Assembly: GCF_014837065.1 (NCBI RefSeq)
Contig: NZ_JACSPP010000015.1
Location: forward strand, 1 to 64,000
Reading direction: 5' to 3'
Length of the DNA stretch: 64,000 nucleotides
Origin: Phocaeicola intestinalis
Lineage (GTDB): Bacteria > Bacteroidota > Bacteroidia > Bacteroidales > Bacteroidaceae
Under the pieces are notes generated by a model. It had not been told where the DNA came from, ran no database searches, and saw only the letters and a program-made list of their open reading frames with translations. The translations under genes were made by a program, and so were the position numbers. Positions 1-9,246 of the stretch are shown here, piece after piece; within the stretch, counting starts at the first letter, position 1; each line of letters begins with the position of its first letter.

Positions 1-77
1 AAGATGGATTCGAACCACCGAAGGCGTAAGCCAGCAGATTTACAGTCTGCCCCATTTGGCCACTCTGGTATTTGCCC
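1..77 (-). tRNA. tRNA-Tyr (GTA), 3' end cut by window edge
   Basis: Read on the minus strand, the sequence gives a class II tRNA beginning GGGCAAATACCAGAGTGGCC. It has an anticodon stem-loop around CTGTAAA (anticodon GTA), a variable arm, and a T arm with GGTTCGAATCC near the window edge. The last acceptor-stem bases and any CCA lie outside the window. The anticodon and the long variable arm both fit tyrosine. Confidence 0.93.
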
Positions 78-139
78 TTTTTTGAGAGGGAATATTTGGC
101 TTATTCCCTCGTTTTCTCAAATGCGTTGCAAAGGTAATG

Positions 140-634
140 CTATTTTTTTAATTTGCAAGCAAAATCAATCATTTTTATTGCATCGATGGCACATTCATCG
201 CCTTTATTGCCTAATTTTCCACCTGCGCGGTCTTCTGCCTGTTGCATGGTATCGGTTGTAAGCAGGCCGAAGAGTACCGGGATGTCATGGGTTGCATTCA
301 AACAGGTAATACCTTGGGTGGCTCCCATGCATACATAATCGAAATGAGGCGTATCGCCGCGCACTACGCATCCTAGGGCGATAACTGCATCTACTTTGCC
401 GCTTTTGATGAACTGGGAGCATCCGTATGTCAATTCGAAGCTGCCCGGTACGGTTGCGGTCAGGATGTTTTCATCTTTTGCGCCATGTTTTTTTAAAGTA
501 GTTACGGCTCCTTGCAGCAGGGCACCGGTAATGTTAGAGTTCCATTCGGATACAACGATTCCGAAACGCATGTTTGAAGCATCGGGTACGGCATTGGTGT
601 CGTAATCGGAGAGATTGTGGTAAGCTGTTGACAT
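140..634 (-). CDS. ribH: 6,7-dimethyl-8-ribityllumazine synthase
   Basis: This is the penultimate enzyme of riboflavin synthesis. It condenses 5-amino-6-ribitylamino-uracil with 3,4-dihydroxybutanone phosphate in the cytoplasm, normally as a multimeric shell. At 164 aa it has the usual length. The family signature VPGSFELTY lies near residue 63 and the active-site stretch [10 protein letters not shown] puts the catalytic histidine at about H97, followed by [17 protein letters not shown]. It lies downstream of the TPR gene on the same strand, separated by a 15-bp-stem hairpin at 675-711. No FMN riboswitch is visible upstream. Confidence 0.96.
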   Translation of the reverse strand: MSTAYHNLSDYDTNAVPDASNMRFGIVVSEWNSNITGALLQGAVTTLKKHGAKDENILTATVPGSFELTYGCSQFIKSGKVDAVIALGCVVRGDTPHFDYVCMGATQGITCLNATHDIPVLFGLLTTDTMQQAEDRAGGKLGNKGDECAIDAIKMIDFACKLKK

Positions 635-674
635 GGCTTTTGAGTTTTTGGGTAGATGGTGAGAATTGGTTTAA

Positions 675-711
675 TGAATATCCGCAAACATGGATTGTTT
701 GCGGATATTCA
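675..711 (-). repeat. Perfect 15-bp hairpin of the TGAATATCCGCA repeat family
   Basis: TGAATATCCGCAAAC (675-689) and its exact complement (697-711) flank a 7-nt loop. It stands between the TPR gene and ribH, about 40 bp before the ribH start. The arm sequence is the same as the outer arms of the larger palindromic repeats at 27442, 42275 and 43211, so this looks like the minimal form of that family. It could pause or end transcription from the TPR gene, but no strong U-run follows. Confidence 0.7.
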
Positions 712-782
712 ATTTAGTTTATATAGTTTGCGTTGGCCTCATGCTGGTAGGAAGATTCCGCTATGGAATGCTTTTCCCACCT

Positions 783-1460
783 TTATTTAATAGAAGCGCG
801 TTCGATATACTTGTCGATATTCATGGCTTGGTAGGAGTTGCCATATTGGGTCTTGATTTCCTTGTAAGCATCTACAGCTTCGGCGTTTTTGCCTTGTTTT
901 TCCAGAATCTGACCTGCCTGTAGCAGATAGATGGGGCTTAAGGTTGTGCTGTTTGCTTTGTGGGCAGCTTTCAGTAGGGTGGCTGCAGCCTTGTCCAGTT
1001 GTCCCATCTGTGCATAGCAGTTACCCAAAGTACCGATGATTGCCGGGGCTACCATATAGTCGTCTGCACTGAATTTGTCGAGATAAGTAGTGGCTTCTTC
1101 GTATTTGCCTAATTGTGCGTAGCAAAGTCCGGCATAAACATTAGCCAGATTTCCTGCATCTGTTCCGCTGTACTCGTCTGCTATTTTCAGAAAGCCTGCA
1201 TATCCCAGGCTGTCCCCTTTCAAGGCGGACTCGAAATCGTTGTTTCCGAAATATTGTTCGCCTTTAAACAGTGCTTCGGATGCTTTTACCTCGTTGGGCT
1301 CGCCGATAAAGTGGGTATAAGCCTGAAATCCGCATACGATTACTACGATAGCTACTACGATACCTATCAACAGGTTCTTGTACTTAAACAGGAATGCTTC
1401 GGAAGTGCTTAATGCTTCATCCACATTCAATGGGTCATGAGTTTGATTTTGTTTTGACAT
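783..1460 (-). CDS. TPR-containing single-pass membrane protein
   Basis: A 225-aa protein with a short charged N-terminus, one transmembrane helix at about residues 29-46 and a C-terminal run of tetratricopeptide repeats (for example ANVYAGLCYAQLGKYEEA and GNCYAQMGQLDKAAATL). The topology resembles YfgM-type proteins, which act with periplasmic chaperones, but that function is only an analogy. A TACTTTTG box on the minus strand (1509-1516) is a plausible promoter. ribH follows downstream. The specific role is unknown. Confidence 0.85.
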   Translation of the reverse strand: MSKQNQTHDPLNVDEALSTSEAFLFKYKNLLIGIVVAIVVIVCGFQAYTHFIGEPNEVKASEALFKGEQYFGNNDFESALKGDSLGYAGFLKIADEYSGTDAGNLANVYAGLCYAQLGKYEEATTYLDKFSADDYMVAPAIIGTLGNCYAQMGQLDKAAATLLKAAHKANSTTLSPIYLLQAGQILEKQGKNAEAVDAYKEIKTQYGNSYQAMNIDKYIERASIK

Positions 1461-1508
1461 CTTTCTTATTGTTTTTTATTATTTTCCTCACAATGCAATT
1501 TCGGTCAG

Positions 1509-1516
1509 CAAAAGTA
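1509..1516 (-). promoter_or_regulatory. Bacteroidales -7 box for the TPR gene
   Basis: On the minus strand the sequence reads TACTTTTG, matching the Bacteroides sigma-ABfr -7 consensus TAnnTTTG, about 50 bp upstream of the TPR start. The -33 element is not clear. Confidence 0.5.
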
Positions 1517-1579
1517 ATTTATTTATAGTTATAAATGAAATTTGCGGGCATGTTTTTTTATCAATCGTCCTTTTATTCG

Positions 1580-1587
1580 TATTTTTG
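1580..1587 (+). promoter_or_regulatory. Bacteroidales -7 box for recF
   Basis: TATTTTTG matches TAnnTTTG and lies 22 bp before the recF ATG, leaving a short leader. It is divergent from the TPR-gene promoter. A T-rich stretch about 20 bp upstream is the only -33 candidate. Confidence 0.55.
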
Positions 1588-1608
1588 TGACTTAAAAGTG
1601 GATGAATT

Positions 1609-2727
1609 ATGTGGTTAAAACGCATTTCTATATTAAATTACAAGAATCTGGAACAGGTAGAACTGGGATTTTCCCGAAAGTTGAATTGCATAATCGGTAA
1701 GAATGGCATGGGTAAAACGAACCTGATGGATGCGGTGTATTATCTTTCGTTCTGCAAAAGTGCTACCAACCCTATTGATTCGCAGAATATTTTTCATGAC
1801 CGTGACTTTTTTGTGATACAAGGATTTTACGAGAATGGCCTGGGCGAACCGGAAGAGGTGTATTGTGGGTTGAAACGTAGGCAGAAGAAGCAGTTTAAGC
1901 GTAACAAGAAGGAATATTCCCGCCTGTCGGACCATATAGGGTTGATTCCTCTGGTTATGGTGTCGCCTGCCGATTCGTGGTTGATAGCAGGAGGGAGCGA
2001 GGAAAGGCGCCGGTTTATGGATGTGGTTATTTCGCAGTTCGACCGTGAATACCTGGATGCCCTGATCAGGTATAACAAGGCTTTGCAGCAGCGTAATGCC
2101 TTATTGAAATCGGAAATGGAACCGGAAGATGAACTGATGACCTTGTGGGAAGAAGGAATGGCTGCGATGGGAGAAATTGTTTACCGGAAGCGGAAAAGCT
2201 TTGTCGATGAATTTGTACCGGTATTCCAGTCGTATTATGCCTATATTTCGCAGGAACGGGAACAGGTAAGTTTGACCTACGAATCGCATGCGGGAGAGGG
2301 AGACTTGTTGCAGCTGCTGAAAGAGAGCCGGCAGCGCGACCGTCTTTTGGGGTATTCTACCAAAGGTATGCATAAGGATGATTTGGTTATGAAACTGGGT
2401 GATTTCCCCATCAAGCGTGAAGGTTCGCAAGGGCAGAATAAAACCTATCTTATCGCATTGAAACTGGCGCAGTTCGATTTCTTGAAACGGATAGGAAACC
2501 ATACTGTTCCCATTGTATTGTTGGATGATATATTTGATAAATTGGATGCATCGCGTGTGGAACAGATTGTCAAACTGGTGGCAGGAGACAATTTCGGTCA
2601 GATATTTATAACCGATACCAATCGTGAGCATCTGGATAAGATTCTGCGTGAGGTGGGAGAGGATTATAAACTGTTTGAGGTCGTAGACGGATGTGTGTCG
2701 GAACGGAAAGGAGAAGATGACGTATGA
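1609..2727 (+). CDS. recF: DNA replication/repair protein RecF
   Basis: A SMC-like ATPase that loads RecA at single-strand gaps together with RecO and RecR. At 372 aa it has the normal length. Walker A is GKNGMGKT (residues 30-37), the ABC-type signature region is SQGQNKTYLIALKLAQ, and Walker B is LLDDIFDKLD (304-313). The final codons overlap the DUF721 gene through an ATGA junction, so the two are translationally coupled. It is not next to dnaN or gyrB here, unlike in many bacteria. Confidence 0.96.
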   Translation: MWLKRISILNYKNLEQVELGFSRKLNCIIGKNGMGKTNLMDAVYYLSFCKSATNPIDSQNIFHDRDFFVIQGFYENGLGEPEEVYCGLKRRQKKQFKRNKKEYSRLSDHIGLIPLVMVSPADSWLIAGGSEERRRFMDVVISQFDREYLDALIRYNKALQQRNALLKSEMEPEDELMTLWEEGMAAMGEIVYRKRKSFVDEFVPVFQSYYAYISQEREQVSLTYESHAGEGDLLQLLKESRQRDRLLGYSTKGMHKDDLVMKLGDFPIKREGSQGQNKTYLIALKLAQFDFLKRIGNHTVPIVLLDDIFDKLDASRVEQIVKLVAGDNFGQIFITDTNREHLDKILREVGEDYKLFEVVDGCVSERKGEDDV

Positions 2728-3014
2728 AACGGAACAATACAGAACAGGTAGGGGATGTTATCCGGCGTTTGCTCAGGCAGGAAGGTCTGGAGACTCCACT
2801 TAATGAATACCGGTTGATAGAGGCATGGAAAGACGTGGTGGGTCCCGTTATTGCGCGTTATACGATGAATCTGTATATCAAGAACCAGGTCTTGTATGTG
2901 CATTTGTCGTCGTCGGTCTTGCGGCAGGAGTTGTCAATGAGCCGGACGTTGCTGATACGTAACTTGAATGCTCAAGTCGGTTCGCAGGTAATAGTCAACA
3001 TTGTCTTCCGGTAG
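2724..3014 (+). CDS. DUF721 (DciA-like) protein
   Basis: A 96-aa DUF721 protein. The family includes DciA, the ancestral loader of the replicative helicase DnaB. Typical features are the N-terminal helix VGDVIRRLLRQEGLETPLNEYRL and the core WKDVVGPVIARYT with YVHLSSSVLRQELSM. It overlaps the recF stop by 4 bp (ATGA) and forms a two-gene unit with it. Its 3' end overlaps the convergent cyclo-ligase gene by 20 bp. A helicase-loading role is inferred from the family, not shown. Confidence 0.9.
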   Translation: MKRNNTEQVGDVIRRLLRQEGLETPLNEYRLIEAWKDVVGPVIARYTMNLYIKNQVLYVHLSSSVLRQELSMSRTLLIRNLNAQVGSQVIVNIVFR

Positions 3015-3582
3015 AGGCAACGTTCCCGTTTTCGGTCCATACTTCGTCCATAGGTATGTCGGAGTCTTCTGTCGGAAGTCCTGGCTCGGTCAGTTGGAAC
3101 TGGAAGCATATGCCTATTTTATATACATTCAGTTTGTTGAGCAGACGGTCATAATATCCTTTGCCTCGTCCTAAACGGTTGCCTTTCCGGTCGAAAGATA
3201 CGCCTGGAATGATGGCAAGGTCGATGGAGGCAGGTGAAGGAAATGCTGTTCCGAGGGGTTCTTGGATGTGGAAGCTACCTGTCTGCAACTGGTCTGCACC
3301 TTTATATGTGCGCAATTCAAGTTCGTTGCCCTTTACTACAGGCAGCACAATTACCTTTTGGGAATGCCATTTTTCTATGAATGCATGTGTCTGTACTTCA
3401 TCGGGAAGAGAGTGATAAAGCAAGACGGTTTTAGCCAGTTGGAAGCGCGGATGTGCTTCCAACTGGCTAAACAACCTGGAAGAAAGATTGTGTAATTCTT
3501 CTGTCGTATGCTGTTTTTTTTCTTGTGCTATACGGGTTCTGATATCTTTCTTTGACTGCATGTGCTTGATGTGTTGGGTCAA
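2995..3582 (-). CDS. 5-formyltetrahydrofolate cyclo-ligase
   Basis: An ATP-dependent enzyme converting 5-formyl-THF to 5,10-methenyl-THF in one-carbon metabolism. At 195 aa it is typical. The nucleotide/substrate motif GRGKGYYDRLL is near residue 138 and IIPGVSFDRKGNRLG precedes it. It is the last gene of a tight minus-strand run, overlaps the S41 protease gene by 4 bp and overlaps the end of the DUF721 gene tail-to-tail. Confidence 0.95.
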   Translation of the reverse strand: MTQHIKHMQSKKDIRTRIAQEKKQHTTEELHNLSSRLFSQLEAHPRFQLAKTVLLYHSLPDEVQTHAFIEKWHSQKVIVLPVVKGNELELRTYKGADQLQTGSFHIQEPLGTAFPSPASIDLAIIPGVSFDRKGNRLGRGKGYYDRLLNKLNVYKIGICFQFQLTEPGLPTEDSDIPMDEVWTENGNVASTGRQC

Positions 3583-5219
3583 TTGGTTGCTTCTTCCGGT
3601 GCTTTAGGGAAAGATTCTCCTTTTTCCAATACTTCCAGAGCTTGCAAGACGGTTTTGTCGGTCTTGTTGCTGTATTCAATGTATGCTTCGATGCCCAGAA
3701 CATTGTATATGATGTTTCCGTACAGGTTTTCGTCGAACAGTTTTTTGGATTTGTACATCAATATATTCCGGCGTTTCAATCCTTTCTTTTCAGCATACGA
3801 TGCGAATTTTTCCAGCAGGTTCTGGGTTTTCAGGTAGTCGGCCATGCTGTCGGGAGTCGTATACTTCTGGAGCGTGCTTCGGTTCTTGTCTGTATAATCC
3901 AGTGTATATCTGATAATCAGTCCCCGTGTAGCGGCCATGCGGAAGTAAGTCGTAATGCCTGTGGTGTCTTGCGGAACGAAGATATCTGGCATAATGCCTC
4001 CGCCTCCATAAACAGTCCGTCCCAACCGGGTATGATAGATTTCCTGGGTATTCTGCTTGATGCTGTCTGCCGAGAAAAATTCGCCATGTTCGTAACGGGT
4101 AATCAAGTCCATTTCGTATTCTGAATCGTTTCCTTTTACGTATGGCTTTTGGATACAGCGTCCCGAAGGAGTGTAATAGCGGGCAATGGTCAGGCGGATA
4201 GCCGAACCGTCGCTGAACTCGATAGGTTGCTGTACAAGCCCTTTGCCAAACGAGCGGCGTCCGATGATGGTACCCCGGTCATTGTCTTGAATGGCTCCGG
4301 CAAATATTTCGCTTGCCGATGCCGAGCCTTCGTCCATCAGCACGACAAGCGGAATGCTTTGGCTGCTTCCAGTACCGTTGGATGTGTAGTTTTCGCGTGG
4401 GGATTTACGTCCTTCTGTATATACTATCAGGCTGTTTCCTGGCAAGAACTCATTAATCATTTGGATAGCTGATGCCATATATCCTCCGGTGTTTCCACGC
4501 AGGTCGATAATCAGTCCTTTGTAGTTGGCACGGTTCAGTTTGGCAAGTGCCACCAGCAGTTCCGGATAAGTGGTTTCTCCGAACTTGTTTACTTTGATAT
4601 AGCCAAACTGGTCATTGACCATATAGGCGGCATCGATACTTTTTACCGGAATATCGCCACGGACAACTGTAAAGTGTAGTATTTCTTCTTCACCAGGGCG
4701 GTAGACACCCAGTTTGACGGTGCTTCCTTTTTCGCCTTTCAAGCGTCGCATGGCTTCGGTATTGGTTACTATTTTACCCACGAAAGCCGAGTCGTCTACT
4801 TCAATGATACGGTCGCCTGCCAGCATACCTACTTTTTCCGAAGGTCCACCGGGGATTACATTGTTCACGTGGATGGTATCGTCTTGGATGGTGAACTGTA
4901 TGCCTACACCGCTGAAGCTGCCTTTCAGGTCGGAATTGACAGCTTCTAAATCTTTGGCAGGGATGTATGCCGAGTGCGGGTCCAATTCGCCGAGTATTTG
5001 AGGCATGGCTTCTTCTACCAGGTCGTACATATTTACAGTGTCTACGTACTGGTCATCTATGATACGCAACAGAGCGTTCAGCTTGTTGGATGAAGTGTTG
5101 ATGATGCCCAGTTTGTTGCCTGAAAAATGGTTGGCATAAAATGTTCCGATTAAGATTCCTATCACTACACAAAAGGCAAGCAGGAAAGGCATCAGCCGGT
5201 TTTTGTTGTTATTTGTCAT
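3579..5219 (-). CDS. S41 carboxyl-terminal processing peptidase
   Basis: A periplasmic CtpA/Prc-like serine protease of 546 aa. It has an N-terminal membrane anchor (about residues 9-30), a PDZ domain (about 100-185, SFSGVGIQF to VVRGD) and the S41 catalytic core with GSASASEIF (298-306, nucleophile about S301) and GKGLVQQ (lysine about K326), forming the Ser-Lys dyad. It overlaps the dCMP deaminase gene by 11 bp upstream and the cyclo-ligase by 4 bp downstream. The substrate is unknown; the family trims or degrades envelope proteins. Confidence 0.94.
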   Translation of the reverse strand: MTNNNKNRLMPFLLAFCVVIGILIGTFYANHFSGNKLGIINTSSNKLNALLRIIDDQYVDTVNMYDLVEEAMPQILGELDPHSAYIPAKDLEAVNSDLKGSFSGVGIQFTIQDDTIHVNNVIPGGPSEKVGMLAGDRIIEVDDSAFVGKIVTNTEAMRRLKGEKGSTVKLGVYRPGEEEILHFTVVRGDIPVKSIDAAYMVNDQFGYIKVNKFGETTYPELLVALAKLNRANYKGLIIDLRGNTGGYMASAIQMINEFLPGNSLIVYTEGRKSPRENYTSNGTGSSQSIPLVVLMDEGSASASEIFAGAIQDNDRGTIIGRRSFGKGLVQQPIEFSDGSAIRLTIARYYTPSGRCIQKPYVKGNDSEYEMDLITRYEHGEFFSADSIKQNTQEIYHTRLGRTVYGGGGIMPDIFVPQDTTGITTYFRMAATRGLIIRYTLDYTDKNRSTLQKYTTPDSMADYLKTQNLLEKFASYAEKKGLKRRNILMYKSKKLFDENLYGNIIYNVLGIEAYIEYSNKTDKTVLQALEVLEKGESFPKAPEEATN

Positions 5220-5652
5220 ACGCTTCTTCGTTTAAATAAATCACTTCTATATTTGCGCGTTTCAAGAGTTCGATACCATCTTCCAACCGGTATTTTTCGG
5301 CATACACTACCCGTTTGATGCCGGCTTGGATAATCAGCTTGGCACATTCGATGCAAGGGGATGCGGTGACATAAAGTGTTGCTCCTTCGCTGCTGTTGTT
5401 CGAACGGGCTATTTTGGTGATGGCATTAGCTTCGGCATGCAATACGTACGGTTTGGTCAGTCCGTGTTCGTCTTCGCATACGTTTTCAAATCCGGCAGGT
5501 GTCCCGTTGTAGCCATCCGAGATTATCATCTTGTTTTTGACAATCAGTGCCCCTACTTTTCTTCGGTTGCAGTAAGAGTTTTCTGCCCAGATAGTAGCCA
5601 TGCGCATGTATCGCCTGTCTAATGTTTCTTGTTTGGTGTCGCTTGGTTCCAT
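5209..5652 (-). CDS. dCMP/cytidine deaminase family protein
   Basis: A zinc deaminase of the ComEB/dCMP deaminase type (147 aa), converting dCMP to dUMP in the dTMP pathway. The zinc site is HAEANAI (H72, with catalytic E74) and PCIECAKLII (C100 and C103). It lies between a small lipoprotein gene (20 bp upstream) and the S41 protease (11-bp overlap), in what looks like one transcript. The deoxycytidylate specificity is assigned by family, not by a specific residue. Confidence 0.93.
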   Translation of the reverse strand: MEPSDTKQETLDRRYMRMATIWAENSYCNRRKVGALIVKNKMIISDGYNGTPAGFENVCEDEHGLTKPYVLHAEANAITKIARSNNSSEGATLYVTASPCIECAKLIIQAGIKRVVYAEKYRLEDGIELLKRANIEVIYLNEEAYDK

Positions 5653-5672
5653 ATATATAATAAGGTGTTATT

Positions 5673-6146
5673 TTAGTTTCTGAATCCGACGGGGTAAAAT
5701 TGTATATAGTGGTTCTTGTCTGCATTAAATAGTTTAATGAGTTGTGAATCTCCCCGATAAAAATGTGCGTTGCTGATTTCATCATAGAACGTCTTGTCTC
5801 GTCCGCTAGGGGTATGGTTGGGAGTCAGCCTCACCGAAAAACTCCGGTCATTTCCGTCTGCACTCCATGTGCCGGTAAACGTAAACGATTCGCCTTGTCC
5901 TGTTACGCTCCCGTCTTCAGCAAATTGGATAATGAACTTGTCCGGGTCTTTGTTGATTTGCTCCAAGTCATCTTTCGAGGTTGTCAAGGTGTAGTTATTG
6001 TCATCTTGCCAGTTTGTCGTGTCATACGAACCGCTCCAATGCCATGTCTGTCCGCTGGCAAATATTTCAAACACATCATCTTCCTGGTTGCATCCGCAAA
6101 GCAGCGTTGCCATGCACAGCCAGATGTATAATCCGTATTTTCTCAT
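5673..6146 (-). CDS. Small Bacteroidales lipoprotein, function unknown
   Basis: A 157-aa protein with a lipoprotein signal peptide ending in LLCGC (lipidated cysteine about C19). The mature part is rich in aromatic and acidic residues (WHWSGSYDTTNWQDDNNYTL) and looks like a small beta fold. No catalytic motif is visible. It sits 7 bp downstream of the M3 peptidase gene and 20 bp upstream of the deaminase, so it is probably cotranscribed. Related small lipoproteins of unknown function exist in Bacteroides; I do not assign a family. Confidence 0.8.
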   Translation of the reverse strand: MRKYGLYIWLCMATLLCGCNQEDDVFEIFASGQTWHWSGSYDTTNWQDDNNYTLTTSKDDLEQINKDPDKFIIQFAEDGSVTGQGESFTFTGTWSADGNDRSFSVRLTPNHTPSGRDKTFYDEISNAHFYRGDSQLIKLFNADKNHYIQFYPVGFRN

Positions 6147-6153
6147 TGTTTTT

Positions 6154-8193
6154 TCATTTTATGATTCCATTCCGTTTCAGTAAAGCATCGATGGCAGGCT
6201 CTTGCCCTCGGAAGCGCTTGTATAGTACCATCGGATGCTCAGTTCCTCCTTTCGACAAGATATTGTCGCGGAACGATTGTGCCACTTCGGTATTGAAAAT
6301 GCCTTTTCCCTTGAATACAGAAAAAGCATCAGCGTCCAGCACTTCTGCCCATTTATAACTATAATATCCGGCGGCATAGCCTCCCGACATAATGTGCCCG
6401 AACTGTACGCTCATGCACGTGCCGGCTATTTGCGGCAAGATTTGTGCGCGTTTCCACGCTTCTTTTTCGTATGCACGGACATCTCCGTCGAATGCGGTAT
6501 GACGTGTATACCATGCCATATCCAGCAATCCGAAGCTGACTTGACGCAGGCAGGCGTAGGCAACGTTGAAATTGGCTGCGTCTATAATTCGCTTAACCAG
6601 TTCTTCGGGCAGTGGTTCATGAGTCTGGTAATGACGTGCAAAGGTATTAAGAAATTCTTTTTCAATGGCAAAATTTTCCATGATTTGCGAGGGAAGTTCT
6701 ACAAAATCCCAATAAACATTTGTTCCGCTCATGCTTTTGAACCGTGTATTGGCGAATATGCCGTGCAATGCGTGTCCGAATTCATGCAGGAATGTGGTTA
6801 CTTCCGAGAATGTCAGCAGTGCCGGTTTATCGGGGGTCGGCTTTGTGAAATTCATCGTGACGGAGACATGTGGACGGCTGTTGGTACCATTGTCGTCTAT
6901 CCATTGTTCCTTGTAGCTGGTCATCCATGCTCCTGATTTTTTCCCAGCACGTGGATGGAAATCGGTGTAAAGTACGGCCAGAAAACTTCCGTCTTTATCG
7001 TATACTTCATATGCTTTGACGTCCGGATGATATACGGGGATGTCTTTGTTTTCTTTAAAAGTTATGCCATACAGGCGTGTAGCCAATCCGAATACACCGC
7101 TTTTCACCTGGCTCAGTTCGAAATAAGGCCGGAGGGCTTCTTCGTCAAGGTCGAATTTTTCCTTGCGCAGTTTTTCTGAGTAATACGAGAAATCCCAGGG
7201 CATCAGTTCGAAGTGTTCTCCTTCGAGGGCATGTGCCAAGGCTGTAACTTCTTCTATTTCTTTATGGGCTGTAGGGGTATAGGCTTCCAGCAGTTGGTCG
7301 AGCAGGCGATAAACGTGCTGGCTGTCTTCTGCCATGCGTTTCCTGAGTACATAGTCGGCAAAGTCGGCGAATCCTAGCAGCTGGGCTATCTGCATGCGCA
7401 GGTTTACCAACCGTTTGACGATATCAAGGTTGTTTTGCTCATTATCGTGTGTACATTGGGTATTGTAGGCAAGATATAGCTGACGGCGTAATTGGCGGTT
7501 GTCGCAATATTTCATAAACGGCACATAGCTGGGTGCTTGCAGCGTAAATATCCATCCGTTTTTCCCTCTTTCTTTTGCTGTATGTGCAGCTGCTTCGACG
7601 GCACTTTCGGGAAGCCCTTTCAGGTCTTCTTCTTGGGTCAGTTGCAATTCGTAATTGTTGGTTTCTTTCAAGTGGTTTTGTGAAAAACGAAGAGTAAGGG
7701 TACTCAGCTCTGTACTGAGTTTGCGGAAAGTCTCTTTGTCCGTATCCGAGAGGTTGGCACCGTTGCGCACAAATCCATCATACGTTTTTTCCAGTAACCG
7801 GTATTCTTCGTGTGTAAGGTTGATCCGGTCACGTTTTTCATACACATGTTTGATACGTTGGAAAAGCCTTGCGTTCAGATTGATGTCGTTGCTGTGTTCC
7901 GACAATTCGGGCATCAGTTTTTCAGCAATGGCTTCCAGGTCATCACTTGTTTCGGCACTCATCAGGTTGAATAGCACCGTGGTGACTCGGTCAAGCAGTT
8001 CGCCAGACTGTTCCAATGCTTTTACCGTATTATCGAAGGTAGGTTCTTGTGGATTATCGGTAATGGCTTTGATTTCTTCGTTTTCACGGCGCATGCCTTC
8101 GCGGATGGCAGGCTCATAGTCGGCGAGCGTGATTCGGTCGAATGGCACGGTAGCGTGCGGTGTATGGTAGGGGGTGAAAAATGGATTTTCCAT
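6154..8193 (-). CDS. M3 family metallopeptidase (peptidyl-dipeptidase Dcp-like)
   Basis: A zinc oligopeptidase of 679 aa from the chosen start MENPFFTPYHTPH. The zinc motif HEFGHALHGIF is at residues 470-480, with the downstream M3 stretch PSQIMENF containing the third zinc ligand region. The substrate-binding tail YYSYKWAEVLDADAF is typical of Dcp and oligopeptidase A. An ATG 9 bp upstream would overlap the Crp/Fnr stop; the later ATG matches the family start. No signal peptide is evident. The likely role is peptide turnover. Confidence 0.93.
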   Translation of the reverse strand: MENPFFTPYHTPHATVPFDRITLADYEPAIREGMRRENEEIKAITDNPQEPTFDNTVKALEQSGELLDRVTTVLFNLMSAETSDDLEAIAEKLMPELSEHSNDINLNARLFQRIKHVYEKRDRINLTHEEYRLLEKTYDGFVRNGANLSDTDKETFRKLSTELSTLTLRFSQNHLKETNNYELQLTQEEDLKGLPESAVEAAAHTAKERGKNGWIFTLQAPSYVPFMKYCDNRQLRRQLYLAYNTQCTHDNEQNNLDIVKRLVNLRMQIAQLLGFADFADYVLRKRMAEDSQHVYRLLDQLLEAYTPTAHKEIEEVTALAHALEGEHFELMPWDFSYYSEKLRKEKFDLDEEALRPYFELSQVKSGVFGLATRLYGITFKENKDIPVYHPDVKAYEVYDKDGSFLAVLYTDFHPRAGKKSGAWMTSYKEQWIDDNGTNSRPHVSVTMNFTKPTPDKPALLTFSEVTTFLHEFGHALHGIFANTRFKSMSGTNVYWDFVELPSQIMENFAIEKEFLNTFARHYQTHEPLPEELVKRIIDAANFNVAYACLRQVSFGLLDMAWYTRHTAFDGDVRAYEKEAWKRAQILPQIAGTCMSVQFGHIMSGGYAAGYYSYKWAEVLDADAFSVFKGKGIFNTEVAQSFRDNILSKGGTEHPMVLYKRFRGQEPAIDALLKRNGIIK

Positions 8194-8198
8194 AAATG

Positions 8199-8897
8199 TC
8201 ATTTTGTTTGTTTATTGGTTTGGTTGTAGGCTATAAGTGCATTCATGTCGGGGATTTCTATTTCTCTCCGGCTGAGTGATACCAGGCCTTCTTGTTTTAG
8301 TTCATTTAATATTTTCGATACGTTGATGCGTGTGTCATCTATCAGGTCGGCAAGGTCCTCCATCCGGATATGCAGCCTTTTGAAGCCGTTGGTGGTGGTG
8401 CATCGCAGCAACAGGAAATTGATGATTTTGCTTTGTGTGTCGCCGATGTGGGCGTTCCACAGGCGGCGGTAAATGGTTTGTGCCCGGTTGCTAAGCAGAT
8501 TCATGAAATTCAGCTGGAAGATGGCATATTTGTTCAGTTCTGTCAGAATGTATGATTTGTCGATACTGATGATGTTTGCGGGCGTCAGGGTGTGATATGA
8601 CGCATTGTATTGCGGATACATTCCGAACAATGAATAAGGTTCTATTACATACGGTGCTTCCAATGTTTCGTAGAGTGTATAATTATGGGTTTGGTCTGCT
8701 GATTCTGACTGTATTTTGCCTTGCAAGACAAAAAACAGGCCCTCGCAAGCATTGTTTTGGCGCACGATGCAACTACCTGCGGGAAGCTTTTGAAAATGTA
8801 GTTTTACTTTTTCCAGTATGGCTGTAAAGTCTTCTTTACATAGCCCTTGGAACAAGGGAAGTAGCAAAAGCTTATTGTACATACTATTCTCTTCCAT
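8199..8897 (-). CDS. Crp/Fnr-family transcriptional regulator
   Basis: A 232-aa regulator with an N-terminal cyclic-nucleotide-type beta barrel (about 20-130, GSCIVRQNNACEGLFFVLQGKI) and a C-terminal winged helix with recognition segment DDTRINVSKILNELKQEGLVSLSRREIEI. There is no FNR-type cysteine cluster at the N-terminus. It is first in the minus-strand run leading to the M3 peptidase and beyond, and may control it. A TAATTTTG box (8933-8940) is a likely promoter. The effector is unknown. Confidence 0.9.
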   Translation of the reverse strand: MEENSMYNKLLLLPLFQGLCKEDFTAILEKVKLHFQKLPAGSCIVRQNNACEGLFFVLQGKIQSESADQTHNYTLYETLEAPYVIEPYSLFGMYPQYNASYHTLTPANIISIDKSYILTELNKYAIFQLNFMNLLSNRAQTIYRRLWNAHIGDTQSKIINFLLLRCTTTNGFKRLHIRMEDLADLIDDTRINVSKILNELKQEGLVSLSRREIEIPDMNALIAYNQTNKQTK

Positions 8898-8932
8898 CTG
8901 TCTTTAACTTTATTAAGTTATAATTTAACATA

Positions 8933-8940
8933 CAAAATTA
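8933..8940 (-). promoter_or_regulatory. -7 box for the Crp/Fnr-led gene run; rest of gap 8898-9246
   Basis: The minus strand reads TAATTTTG, fitting TAnnTTTG, 36 bp before the regulator start. The rest of the 349-bp gap to marC shows no gene or repeat; a TATATTTG at 9213-9220 probably serves marC on the plus strand. Confidence 0.45.
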
Positions 8941-9246
8941 AGCAATATTCTGATACATAACATGGCTTTTACCTTTTTTATTGTTTCTTACCGTCTGGTA
9001 ATGCTTGCTGGGGCAGAGGACGGTTTCGGTCAACATAGATGATACCGGTTGGTCATATAACTAGTCTGGCTTGTGCAGGTATATCCTTTTGTCTTTGAAG
9101 ATATATTCGGAGAGCGATGGAAATATGTTTTCCGGCTGGGTGGTTCTGTCTTTTTTTTATGAAATTTGGAGGGATATTGCTTGGTATGTATCTTCATTTC
9201 GTTTTTTTATGTTATATTTGTGAACAAAAATTAAACTTATGAGGCT

